Positions 1-5,396 of a DNA stretch of 7,038 nucleotides are shown piece after piece (positions within the stretch are counted from its first letter, which is position 1; every line of letters begins with the position of its first letter). Below the pieces are notes generated by a model. The model worked only from the letters and a program-made list of their open reading frames with translations. It did no database searches and was not told the origin of the DNA. This stretch comes from Burkholderiales bacterium (lineage in GTDB: Bacteria > Pseudomonadota > Gammaproteobacteria > Burkholderiales > Burkholderiaceae_D), in contig JAGWUK010000149.1 in assembly GCA_028868455.1 (NCBI GenBank), forward strand, positions 1-7,038, written 5' to 3'. Made by a program: the position numbers and the translations under genes.

Positions 1-1719
1 AACCTCAACATCGGCACCCGCCTCGGCGCAGGCTTTGCCCTGGTACTCGTATTGCTGGTCGGCGTCGCCGCACTCGGCCTGTATAGCATGAGCCGCTCAA
101 ACGCGGCCTTGCGGCATATTGTCGAAATCAATGCGGTCAAGACCGCGCAACTCGAAACAATGCAATCATCCGTGCATATCGTCGCCCGCGTCATCCGCAC
201 GATCGCCTTGCTGACCGATGACGCCGCCGCTGCTCACGAGCAGACAAAAATTGTCGCCGCCAGAGAAAAATACGATGCGGCCTATGCAGCGCTGTCAAAA
301 ATGCCACTCGATGAAGCAGGCAAACGTTTTATCGCAGATATCCGCCAGGATCAGGATGCGGCCCGCGCTGCCAACAACCGCTTTGCCGAGCTGGCCAAAA
401 CCAGTAAGGATGAAGCGATCAAGGTCTTGATGAATGAATCCATCCCGGTCAATAGCAAATGGCAAGACGCGATGCAGGCGTTTGCTGATCTGCAAAAAGT
501 CAAAAACAAAGCCGATGAAGAAGCCGCCGCCACGAACTATAACGAAGCACAGGTATTGATGCTGGTGTTGACACTGGCCGCCATCGCCGTTGGCAGCCTG
601 ATCGCCTGGTGGTGCACCCGTTCTATCACTCACCCGATGTCGGAAGCAGTCCGTATTGCCCAAACTGTGGCAGCCGGTGATTTGTCCAGCGAGATTGTCG
701 TCAACAGCACAGACGAGACCGGACAATTATTGCAAGCCTTAAAAGACATGAACACCAGCCTGGTGAATATTGTCAGCCAGGTACGCAGCGGCACCGAAAC
801 GATTGCCGCAGCCTCGTCGCAAATTGCCAGCGGCAATATGGATCTGTCGTCACGCACCGAAACTCAGGCAGGCGCACTGGAAGAAACCGCCTCGTCGATG
901 GAAGAACTGACATCCACCGTGCGCCAAAATGCCGACAATGCGCGGCAAGCCAATCAACTCGCGCATTCCGCATCCGAAATCGCGGTCAAAAGTGGCGCCG
1001 TCGTCTCTGAAGTGGTCGATACCATGGGTCTGATCAGCGCCTCGTCGAAAAAAATTGTCGACATCATCAGCGTGATCGACGGCATCGCTTTCCAGACCAA
1101 TATCCTGGCGCTGAATGCCGCTGTGGAAGCTGCCCGTGCCGGCGAACAGGGACGCGGCTTTGCTGTGGTCGCCACCGAAGTGCGCAATCTGGCGCAACGT
1201 TCAGCGTCCGCTGCCAAAGAAATCAAAGTCTTGATCGATGATTCTGTGGAACAGGTCGAAGCCGGCAATCGTCTGGTCGGCCAGGCCGGCAGCACAATGG
1301 AATCTGTCGTCACCAGCATCCGCAGCGTGACCGATATCATGGCTGAAATCACCGCCGCCTCGCAGGAACAAAGCACCGGTATCGACCAGATCAATCAGGC
1401 TGTCGCGGAAATGGATCAGGTCACACAAAGCAACGCCGCGCTGGTAGAAGAAGCCGCCGCCGCTGCAGGATCTTTGCAAGAACAGGCAGCGACGCTGGAA
1501 CAAGTCGTGAATGTCTTTAAACTCCATGCGTCGGACGTGCCGCAGATCGCCGCAGTCAGCCGCCCTGCTCCTCAACTGAAAATGGCGGCCAAAGCAACGG
1601 CGCCGGCAAAAGTCGCCACGGTAAAAACTTTCCCACGCACTCCGGCAAAAGCAAAAACCGGTTCGCTGAAACTGGCGTCCGGATCAGACACTGCTAACGG
1701 TGACTGGGTAGAGTTCTGA
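1..1719 (+). CDS. Methyl-accepting chemotaxis protein, 5' end cut by window
   Basis: Transmembrane chemoreceptor that controls CheA kinase in response to a periplasmic ligand. The frame is open from base 1 ([12 protein letters not shown]...), the usual beginning of betaproteobacterial MCPs, so only a few N-terminal codons are missing; 572 residues are visible. The order is TM1 at about 10-32, a mostly helical periplasmic region at 33-183 (4HB_MCP type), TM2 at about 185-205, HAMP at about 206-260, and the signalling coiled coil at about 281-500. The kinase-control hairpin [20 protein letters not shown] starts at residue 361. Methylation-type Glu pairs are visible in [12 protein letters not shown] and at E483-E484. 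A flexible Ala/Lys/Pro-rich tail ends in DWVEF, which fits the xWxxF pentapeptide that tethers CheR and CheB in E. coli Tar/Tsr (NWETF). The ligand cannot be read from the sequence. The family call is secure; the start codon lies outside the window. Confidence 0.97.
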   Translation, partial: NLNIGTRLGAGFALVLVLLVGVAALGLYSMSRSNAALRHIVEINAVKTAQLETMQSSVHIVARVIRTIALLTDDAAAAHEQTKIVAAREKYDAAYAALSKMPLDEAGKRFIADIRQDQDAARAANNRFAELAKTSKDEAIKVLMNESIPVNSKWQDAMQAFADLQKVKNKADEEAAATNYNEAQVLMLVLTLAAIAVGSLIAWWCTRSITHPMSEAVRIAQTVAAGDLSSEIVVNSTDETGQLLQALKDMNTSLVNIVSQVRSGTETIAAASSQIASGNMDLSSRTETQAGALEETASSMEELTSTVRQNADNARQANQLAHSASEIAVKSGAVVSEVVDTMGLISASSKKIVDIISVIDGIAFQTNILALNAAVEAARAGEQGRGFAVVATEVRNLAQRSASAAKEIKVLIDDSVEQVEAGNRLVGQAGSTMESVVTSIRSVTDIMAEITAASQEQSTGIDQINQAVAEMDQVTQSNAALVEEAAAAAGSLQEQAATLEQVVNVFKLHASDVPQIAAVSRPAPQLKMAAKATAPAKVATVKTFPRTPAKAKTGSLKLASGSDTANGDWVEF

Positions 1720-1730
1720 CCATGCCCCGT

Positions 1731-1758
1731 GCGTGATGTTGCCCGCGCAGCATCACGC
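1731..1758 (+). terminator. Stop-proximal hairpin after the first MCP, no T-tract
   Basis: The arms GCGTGATGTTG (1731-1741) and CAGCATCACGC (1748-1758) form an 11-bp stem with one G-T wobble around the 6-nt loop CCCGCG. It begins 12 nt after the stop codon. No T-run follows, so it is not a canonical Rho-independent terminator. It could protect the mRNA 3' end or assist Rho-dependent termination. The hairpin is seen directly; the function is inferred. Confidence 0.45.
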
Positions 1759-1781
1759 CCACATCGGCATTCTGCATGAGC

Positions 1782-1844
1782 CGCATGGTGCGCACCATGC
1801 GCACCGTGCGCAGTGTCCAAAGTATCCGCAGTATTCGCCCCTTC
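1782..1844. repeat. 20-bp perfect palindrome leading a degenerate 9-bp tandem repeat
   Basis: CGCATGGTGC followed by its exact reverse complement gives a perfect palindrome at 1782-1801. It is also the first two units of a 9-bp periodic array: cgcatggtg, cgcaccatg, cgcaccgtg, cgcagtgtc, caaagtatc, cgcagtatt, with a weak seventh unit. In the frame starting at 1776 the units read as Arg-(Ser/Thr)-(Val/Ile/Met) triplets. It could be a slippage-born repeat, a protein-binding site, or a cruciform or mRNA hairpin. The repeat structure is seen directly; no function is assigned. Confidence 0.6.
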
Positions 1845-1923
1845 AGCGACCACACGTCGCTATCCGCACCAGCCCGTCAGCCACTCCAAGCCAAGCACTT
1901 ATCGGCGTGTTGTTATCAAAATA

Positions 1924-2003
1924 GAGGGGAGTATATGAATAACTCATCCTGTTGCGCGCATATTCATTGCGACATGTCAAAAAATAGCCCTGTACTCCCA
2001 CTC
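1924..2003 (+). repeat. Intergenic inverted-repeat element, copy A (candidate structured RNA)
   Basis: The 5' arm is GAG+GGGAGTATA (1924-1935) and the 3' arm is TGTACTCCC, a bulged A2000, then CTC (1991-2003). They enclose a 55-nt interior. Interior blocks shared at the same offsets with copy B are GCGCGCAT (1954-1961), GCGACATG (1969-1976) and AAAAAAT (1979-1985); CATCC (1945-1949) is shared with a 1-nt shift. A possible inner stem pairs 1951-1955 with 1969-1973. Upstream, ATCGGC (1901-1906) and CAAAAT (1917-1922) also recur before copy B. It lies 145 nt before the receiver gene. A weak sigma70-like pair (TTGTTA 1910-1915, TATATG 1932-1937, 16-nt spacer) overlaps the 5' arm, so part of the motif could instead be promoter or operator. 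I do not recognise the family. Confidence 0.6.
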
Positions 2004-2090
2004 AGTATCTTTCATTGCGCAACCCCGGACCAGACATGGCGTCGTCGCTCACAGCATGCGCGAGCACGCTGCACAGCGCGCCCAAATCTG

Positions 2091-2119
2091 CGCATATTGG
2101 CCCAAGGTCCAATAGTGCG
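2091..2119 (+). promoter_or_regulatory. Bulged hairpin upstream of the receiver gene
   Basis: CGCATATTGG (2091-2100) pairs with CCAATA (2109-2114) and, after a bulged G2115, TGCG (2116-2119). This gives a 10-bp stem with the 8-nt loop CCCAAGGT. The core TATTGG-N8-CCAATA is a perfect dyad and could be an operator or a leader-RNA hairpin. It ends 29 nt before the ATG of the receiver gene. Between it and the ATG is TAAAAT (2136-2141), a 5/6 match to a -10 box, but I see no good -35. Regulatory use is inferred from position only. Confidence 0.35.
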
Positions 2120-2148
2120 TTTCCACACAGCAACCTAAAATCATTCTC

Positions 2149-2544
2149 ATGGACAAGACTTCTTCCCTCATCGCCGTCGTCGATGACGAACAAAGCATAC
2201 GCCGCGCCTTATTGCGTTTGCTGCGTTCGGCTGGATTCAACGCACAGGCATTCGCCTCGGGGCGCGAGCTGCTCAGCAGCCTGGCAGCCCGCTCGCCGCA
2301 ATGCGTGGTGCTGGATCTGAATATGCCGGACATGTCGGGATACGAAGTCGCCCAGCAATTGCATCGCATCGCCCCGGAAACCGGCGTGGTCGTCATGACA
2401 GGCAATCAGATGACGGACAAGCAGCAAGAATCCTTACTGATGCATGTTGTGCGTATTTTGAACAAACCCATGGACGACCAGCTTTTACTCAGCACCATCC
2501 AGGCCATCTTAAACAAACGGGTAGCGCCGGATAGCGTCAGGTAA
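2149..2544 (+). CDS. Single-domain response regulator (FixJ-type receiver, no output domain)
   Basis: A 131-residue protein that is essentially one REC domain, so it probably accepts phosphate from a histidine kinase and acts by protein contact. Visible residues are the acidic pair D12-D13, phospho-acceptor D56 in VVLDLNMPD, T84 in VVMTG and K106 in LNKP. The opening VVDDEQSIRRALLRLLRSAGF is typical of receivers fused to LuxR/FixJ output domains, but the protein stops right after helix 5. The residue three before K106, aromatic in CheY (Y106) and FixJ (F101), is I103 here. The usual Gly-Ala turn before it is also absent. The ATG is the only ordinary start after an in-frame TAG at 2113. No clear Shine-Dalgarno precedes it. 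The Aer-like receptor follows 74 bp later, and the two are possibly co-transcribed. The receiver call is secure; the partner is unknown. Confidence 0.93.
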   Translation: MDKTSSLIAVVDDEQSIRRALLRLLRSAGFNAQAFASGRELLSSLAARSPQCVVLDLNMPDMSGYEVAQQLHRIAPETGVVVMTGNQMTDKQQESLLMHVVRILNKPMDDQLLLSTIQAILNKRVAPDSVR

Positions 2545-2606
2545 CGCCAAGCCAGAAAACCTCGTGCCGCCCATCGCTTAAACATCGCCCCCAATACAAG
2601 CCATAC

Positions 2607-2612
2607 AGGAGA
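2607..2612 (+). promoter_or_regulatory. Ribosome binding site of the Aer-like receptor
   Basis: AGGAGA sits 6 nt before the ATG at 2619. It is the clearest Shine-Dalgarno in the window and fixes the start of the PAS-containing receptor, whose N-terminus then aligns residue for residue with E. coli Aer. Confidence 0.85.
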
Positions 2613-2618
2613 ATCACC

Positions 2619-4304
2619 ATGCGTAATAATTTGCCCGTCACCAATCACGAATACATTCTGCAAGACCACGAAACCATCGTCTCGAAAACCGATTTGCACG
2701 GCAACATCACGTATGTCAACGACGACTTCGTCCGCATCAGCGGCTTCACCGAAGACGAGCTGATGGGCGCGCCGCAAAATATCGTGCGCCACCCTGACAT
2801 GCCGCGTGAAGCCTTTGCCGATATGTGGCGTTGCATCAAGGCGGGTAATTCCTGGACTGGCCTGGTGAAAAACCGCTGCAAGAACGGCGACCATTACTGG
2901 GTCGAAGCGAACGCCGCGCCATTGCTCAAAGACGGCCAGATGGTCGGCTATACCTCGATCCGCATTAAGCCCAGCCGCGAACAGGTCAACGCCGCCGAAA
3001 CAGCGTATCGCGCCATCCGTAGCGGCGACACCTCGCTGGAAATCGTCGAAGGCGTGGCACGCCGCCGCTCCAGGCTGCGCAAGCTGAATGTGTTTGCCAA
3101 CATGAGCATCGCCGGCAAACTGATGGGATTCACCAGCATGATCTGCGTCATCCTGCTCGCCCTGGCCATCTTGCCGCATCTTGATCAGGCGCTGGCAATC
3201 AGTTATGGCGGTGCCATCGCCACGGCCGGTGTGTTACTGACCCTGTTTTGCGGCTGGCAAATGTACAGCCACCTGATCCCGCCTTTAAAACGGATTTTCC
3301 ATGACATCGAAACCATGAGCGCCGGCGATTTATCACAACGCATCACCGCTCACGGCAACGACGAAATCACCCATCTGTCGCAATCGCTGCGCGTCTTGCA
3401 AACCAATGTCAAACTGCTGGTCGGCCAGATACGCCAGAGCACCGACCATGTCAGCGAAGGTGCCGGTGTCATCGCCGAAGGCAATGCCGCCTTGTCGGGC
3501 CGCACAGAATCGCAGGCCAGCTCGCTGGAAGAAACCGCGTCGTCGATGGAAGAACTGACCGCCACCGTCAAACACAATGCCGACAATATCCATGAAGCCA
3601 GCGAGCTGGTGACCGAAACCGCCCGCGTGGCCGAAAAAGCCGGCATTTCCGTTGCCAATGTCGTACAAACCATGGGCGCCATTAAAACCAGCTCAGCCAA
3701 AATCGCCGACATCATCAGCGTGATTGATGGCATCGCTTTCCAGACCAATATTCTGGCCCTGAACGCGGCGGTCGAAGCCGCCCGTGCTGGCGAACAAGGT
3801 CGCGGCTTTGCCGTGGTCGCTTCCGAAGTGCGCAATCTGGCACAACGCAGCGCCAGCGCCGCCAAAGAAATCAAAACCCTGATCGAAGATTCCGTCGCGC
3901 AAGTCGCCGCCGGCGATCTGCTGGCGGCCGACGCCGGCAAGACCATGGACGAAATCGTCAACGACGTGAAACGCTCGGCCGAGTTGATGCGCGAGATGAC
4001 GCTGGCCGGGCAAGAACAAAGCGCCGGGCTGCATCAGATCAATCAGGCCATTGCCCATATGGACGAAATCACCCAGCAAAACGCCGCCATGGTCGAAGAA
4101 GCCTCCGCCTCTGCCGATACGCTGCGCAGCCAGGCCATCGCGCTCAGCGAACTGGTCCATGCATTCACGCTGGTCAAAGATGCGCCCGCCAGCGGCATCC
4201 GCAAAACCACCACCTCAGCCAAAACCCTGCCTACCCACAAAGCGCAGCCAGGCAATACGCGCGCGCGCCAGCCGCAAGTCAAAAAACTGGCCATGCGCCG
4301 GTAA
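2619..4304 (+). CDS. aer: Aer-like PAS redox/energy-taxis chemoreceptor
   Basis: A 561-residue receptor expected to sense cytoplasmic redox state through FAD bound to an N-terminal PAS domain and to steer swimming through CheA/CheW. PAS spans about 10-118. The stretch NIVRHPDMPREAFADMW and KNGDHYWVEAN closely match E. coli Aer. N34, R57, H58, D60 and W79 fall at the same numbers as in Aer, where R57, H58 and D60 are known FAD-binding determinants. Two hydrophobic stretches at about 167-186 and 193-213 make a membrane hairpin with almost no periplasmic part. HAMP follows at about 214-268, and the signalling domain has the hairpin tip starting at G371. Methylation-type Glu pairs occur at E304-E305, E311-E312 and E493-E494. 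The tail is basic (ends KKLAMRR) and lacks an xWxxF tether, as E. coli Aer does. FAD binding is inferred by homology. Confidence 0.94.
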   Translation: MRNNLPVTNHEYILQDHETIVSKTDLHGNITYVNDDFVRISGFTEDELMGAPQNIVRHPDMPREAFADMWRCIKAGNSWTGLVKNRCKNGDHYWVEANAAPLLKDGQMVGYTSIRIKPSREQVNAAETAYRAIRSGDTSLEIVEGVARRRSRLRKLNVFANMSIAGKLMGFTSMICVILLALAILPHLDQALAISYGGAIATAGVLLTLFCGWQMYSHLIPPLKRIFHDIETMSAGDLSQRITAHGNDEITHLSQSLRVLQTNVKLLVGQIRQSTDHVSEGAGVIAEGNAALSGRTESQASSLEETASSMEELTATVKHNADNIHEASELVTETARVAEKAGISVANVVQTMGAIKTSSAKIADIISVIDGIAFQTNILALNAAVEAARAGEQGRGFAVVASEVRNLAQRSASAAKEIKTLIEDSVAQVAAGDLLAADAGKTMDEIVNDVKRSAELMREMTLAGQEQSAGLHQINQAIAHMDEITQQNAAMVEEASASADTLRSQAIALSELVHAFTLVKDAPASGIRKTTTSAKTLPTHKAQPGNTRARQPQVKKLAMRR

Positions 4305-4323
4305 ACCAGCAAGGCTGGTGCCG
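4299..4323 (+). terminator. Hairpin overlapping the stop of the Aer-like gene, no T-tract
   Basis: ACCAGC-AAG-GCTGGT (4305-4319) is a perfect 6-bp stem beginning immediately after the TAA. CGG (4299-4301) and CCG (4321-4323) can extend it across a small internal loop. No T-run follows, so termination here would not be classical intrinsic termination. A second perfect hairpin lies 32 nt further on. Confidence 0.3.
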
Positions 4324-4354
4324 TACCATGTCGCCAGCCAGCTTTTCCATCCGC

Positions 4355-4378
4355 TGCCGATACCGGCAAACATCGGCA
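4355..4378 (+). other. Perfect 7-bp hairpin between the Aer-like gene and element copy B
   Basis: TGCCGAT (4355-4361) pairs exactly with ATCGGCA (4372-4378) around a 10-nt loop. Its 3' arm contains the ATCGGC that also precedes copy A (1901-1906) at nearly the same distance from CAAAAT (15 versus 16 nt). It may therefore be the upstream part of the repeated element or a transcript-end hairpin. No T-tract follows. Confidence 0.4.
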
Positions 4379-4392
4379 ACAATCGACAAAAT

Positions 4393-4470
4393 CAGGGAGT
4401 ATAGAAAATCGGCCATCCATAGCGCGCATCAATTAAGCGATATGAGAAGAAATCTTCTTATACTCCCCTG
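4393..4470 (+). repeat. Intergenic inverted-repeat element, copy B (candidate structured RNA)
   Basis: The 5' arm is CAG+GGAGTATA (4393-4403) and the 3' arm is TATACTCC, a bulged C4467, then CTG (4468-4470). The 55-nt interior is the same length as in copy A. Shared interior blocks are GCGCGCAT (4422-4429), GCGATATG (4437-4444) and AAGAAAT (4447-4453). The outer closing pair is C-G where copy A has G-C, and the T-G wobble of copy A is T-A here. An inner stem pairs 4419-4423 with 4437-4441 (one mismatch), and AGAAG-AAAT-CTTCT (4445-4458) forms a local hairpin. CAAAAT (4387-4392) precedes it and TTTT (4471-4474) follows the 3' arm. It ends 187 nt before the next gene. The family is unknown to me. 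Confidence 0.6.
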
Positions 4471-4616
4471 TTTTCAAGATATTACAAAGCCTGCGTACAA
4501 GCTTGCCTCGCTGCCGCCCAAACCAGCATCACATCGTCGCGGCTTCCGCAAGGTCACCGGCAGCGCGCGCGGTGCGGCGCTGCTGCGCTTGCCCTGCGAG
4601 TGAACTTTTTGCAAAC

Positions 4617-4633
4617 TGCGTCAGTCTGATGCA
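4617..4633. promoter_or_regulatory. Near-perfect 17-nt palindrome before the proline-rich protein gene
   Basis: TGCGTCAG-T-CTGATGCA reads as a dyad with a single G/T wobble position and one central base. It ends 24 nt before the ATG at 4658. The position suits a repressor operator or a leader hairpin near the ribosome binding region. No regulator can be named. Confidence 0.25.
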
Positions 4634-4657
4634 CACCACTTCATTCAGAATGCCTTC

Positions 4658-5263
4658 ATGCAAATGCGTGCATTACCGACTCGCCAATTTCTCCGCCATG
4701 CACCAGCGCTGTTGCTGGTTTTGCTGCTGCATTTATTGGTATGGCAAGCCCTGCGGCATCCGGGCTATCTGACGCCGACCACAAAAACTGAGACCGCTGT
4801 CCAGTATCTGCAATTGCTCAACATCCCGCGCCCGCCGCCCGTTGTGCCGCCTGCGCCGCCGCCATTGGCGCAAACTGTGCGCAGACCGGCAGTGCCTCAG
4901 CATCAGGCCAAACCGCCGCGCGTCGCTCAAGTTCAGGCTGCGCCGTCCCATACGGGCGCCCCGGCCATCAGCCTGTTGCCGCCAGACGAACATCCTGCGC
5001 CTGCCACTGCTCCGGCTCCGGCGAAACTGGATCTGGATGCCTTGCGCAAGTCCGCGATCGCTTATGAAAAACATCATCGCCCCAGCGAAATCGAACAAAT
5101 GCAAGCGGGTCTGCGGCGCGACGAAACCCTGGAAAAACACCTCGGCGATCGTGTCGACAAAGCAAAGCGCGAAGACTGCCTGCGTTCTTACTCCGGCTTT
5201 GGCTTATTGGCCGTCATCCCGCTGGCGGTCAGCACCGTCGTCGATACCGGATGCAATTGGTGA
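4658..5263 (+). CDS. TonB-like single-pass membrane protein with proline-rich linker and conserved C-terminal domain
   Basis: A 201-residue protein of unknown function. A short basic N-terminus is followed by one hydrophobic helix at about 15-32, so it should be anchored in the inner membrane with the rest in the periplasm. Residues 57-122 are rich in Pro and Ala and are probably an extended linker. The C-terminal part (about 124-201) is charged and helical, then ends in DCLRSYSGFGLLAVIPLA and TGCNW. The only two cysteines, C174 and C199, lie here and could form a disulphide. The layout resembles TonB, but no TonB C-terminal motif is visible. I recall similar Burkholderiales hypothetical proteins ending in GCxW, which is from memory and unchecked. 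The start is ATG 4658 or the in-frame ATG at 4664; neither has a clear Shine-Dalgarno. The TPR gene promoter follows directly. Confidence 0.82.
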   Translation: MQMRALPTRQFLRHAPALLLVLLLHLLVWQALRHPGYLTPTTKTETAVQYLQLLNIPRPPPVVPPAPPPLAQTVRRPAVPQHQAKPPRVAQVQAAPSHTGAPAISLLPPDEHPAPATAPAPAKLDLDALRKSAIAYEKHHRPSEIEQMQAGLRRDETLEKHLGDRVDKAKREDCLRSYSGFGLLAVIPLAVSTVVDTGCNW

Positions 5264-5288
5264 AGCGAGTGCCACCCTCAGCTATAAT
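5260..5288 (+). promoter_or_regulatory. Sigma70-type promoter of the TPR protein gene
   Basis: A perfect TATAAT lies at 5283-5288 with a weak -35 candidate, GTGAAG (5260-5265), 17 nt upstream; this -35 overlaps the stop of the preceding gene. The predicted start near 5295 leaves a leader of about 100 nt. It can form two small hairpins, CCCG-AAGC-CGGG (5317-5328) and CAAG-GCAC-CTTG (5349-5360), before the ATG at 5397. The -10 is convincing and the -35 is not. Confidence 0.65.
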
Positions 5289-5396
5289 GCGCAATTCCGC
5301 ATGCCGCCTGTCAACACCCGAAGCCGGGCAAGCGTTGTCTGCTTACCTCAAGGCACCTTGCTTGTGCGGTCATTTTCATTTTTATCCGGATATTCC

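Larger units (their letters stand above)
1720..2148. other. 429-bp intergenic region, no convincing gene
   Basis: This gap separates the first MCP from the receiver gene. It contains, in order, a stop-proximal hairpin (1731-1758), a 20-bp palindrome within a 9-bp-period repeat (1782-1844), and a small perfect hairpin AGCGAC-CACAC-GTCGCT (1845-1861). These are followed by copy A of the intergenic element (1924-2003) and a bulged hairpin just before the receiver gene (2091-2119). A frame is open from an ATG at 1776 to a stop at 2138, with an internal ATG at 1935 behind AGGGGAG. Its predicted product resembles no family I know and runs through the element, so I do not annotate it as a gene. Confidence 0.7.
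4305..4657. other. 353-bp intergenic region, no convincing gene
   Basis: The gap holds two hairpins after the receptor stop, element copy B, a GC-rich hairpin GCAGCGC-N10-GCGCTGC (4560-4583) and a near-perfect palindrome (4617-4633) shortly before the next start codon. Open frames exist at 4328-4603 and 4503-4772 but have no ribosome binding site and no recognisable product. I see no strong sigma70 or FliA-type promoter for the downstream gene. Confidence 0.7.

Noticed and set aside
1899..1906. TTATCGGC, the reverse complement of a FliA (sigma28) -10 box
   Set aside because: There is no TAAA-like -35 at the needed spacing on the minus strand and no gene there to drive. The GCCGATAC at 4356 on the plus strand also lacks a -35.
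1924..2003. Copy A as a yybP-ykoY riboswitch, because of GGGGAGTA
   Set aside because: Only the short GGGGAGTA string resembles what I recall of that class. The inverted TACTCCC partner and interior blocks do not fit, and no manganese or TerC-type gene follows.
1935..2138. Possible 67-residue ORF starting behind AGGGGAG (MNNSSCCAHIHC...)
   Set aside because: The Shine-Dalgarno-like bases are the 5' arm of the repeated element, which also occurs at 4393 without any ATG. The predicted protein has no recognisable features and spans the structured element.
2579..2606. TAAA...GCCATA before the Aer-like gene as a FliA promoter
   Set aside because: The spacing is 17 nt rather than about 15, and the -10 half matches poorly.
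2406..3179. Minus-strand open frame opposite the PAS region
   Set aside because: It lies antisense to a well-supported receptor domain, has His/Asp-rich composition typical of shadow frames, and shows no motif.
4328..4603. Open frame of 91 codons between the Aer-like gene and the proline-rich protein gene
   Set aside because: It has no ribosome binding site and a composition rich in Arg, Ser and Pro typical of non-coding frames. It crosses hairpins and element copy B.
4842..5396. N-terminal extension of the TPR protein by about 185 codons
   Set aside because: The extension overlaps the proline-rich protein gene in another frame. It would bury the signal peptide, and the TATAAT promoter at 5283 lies within it.
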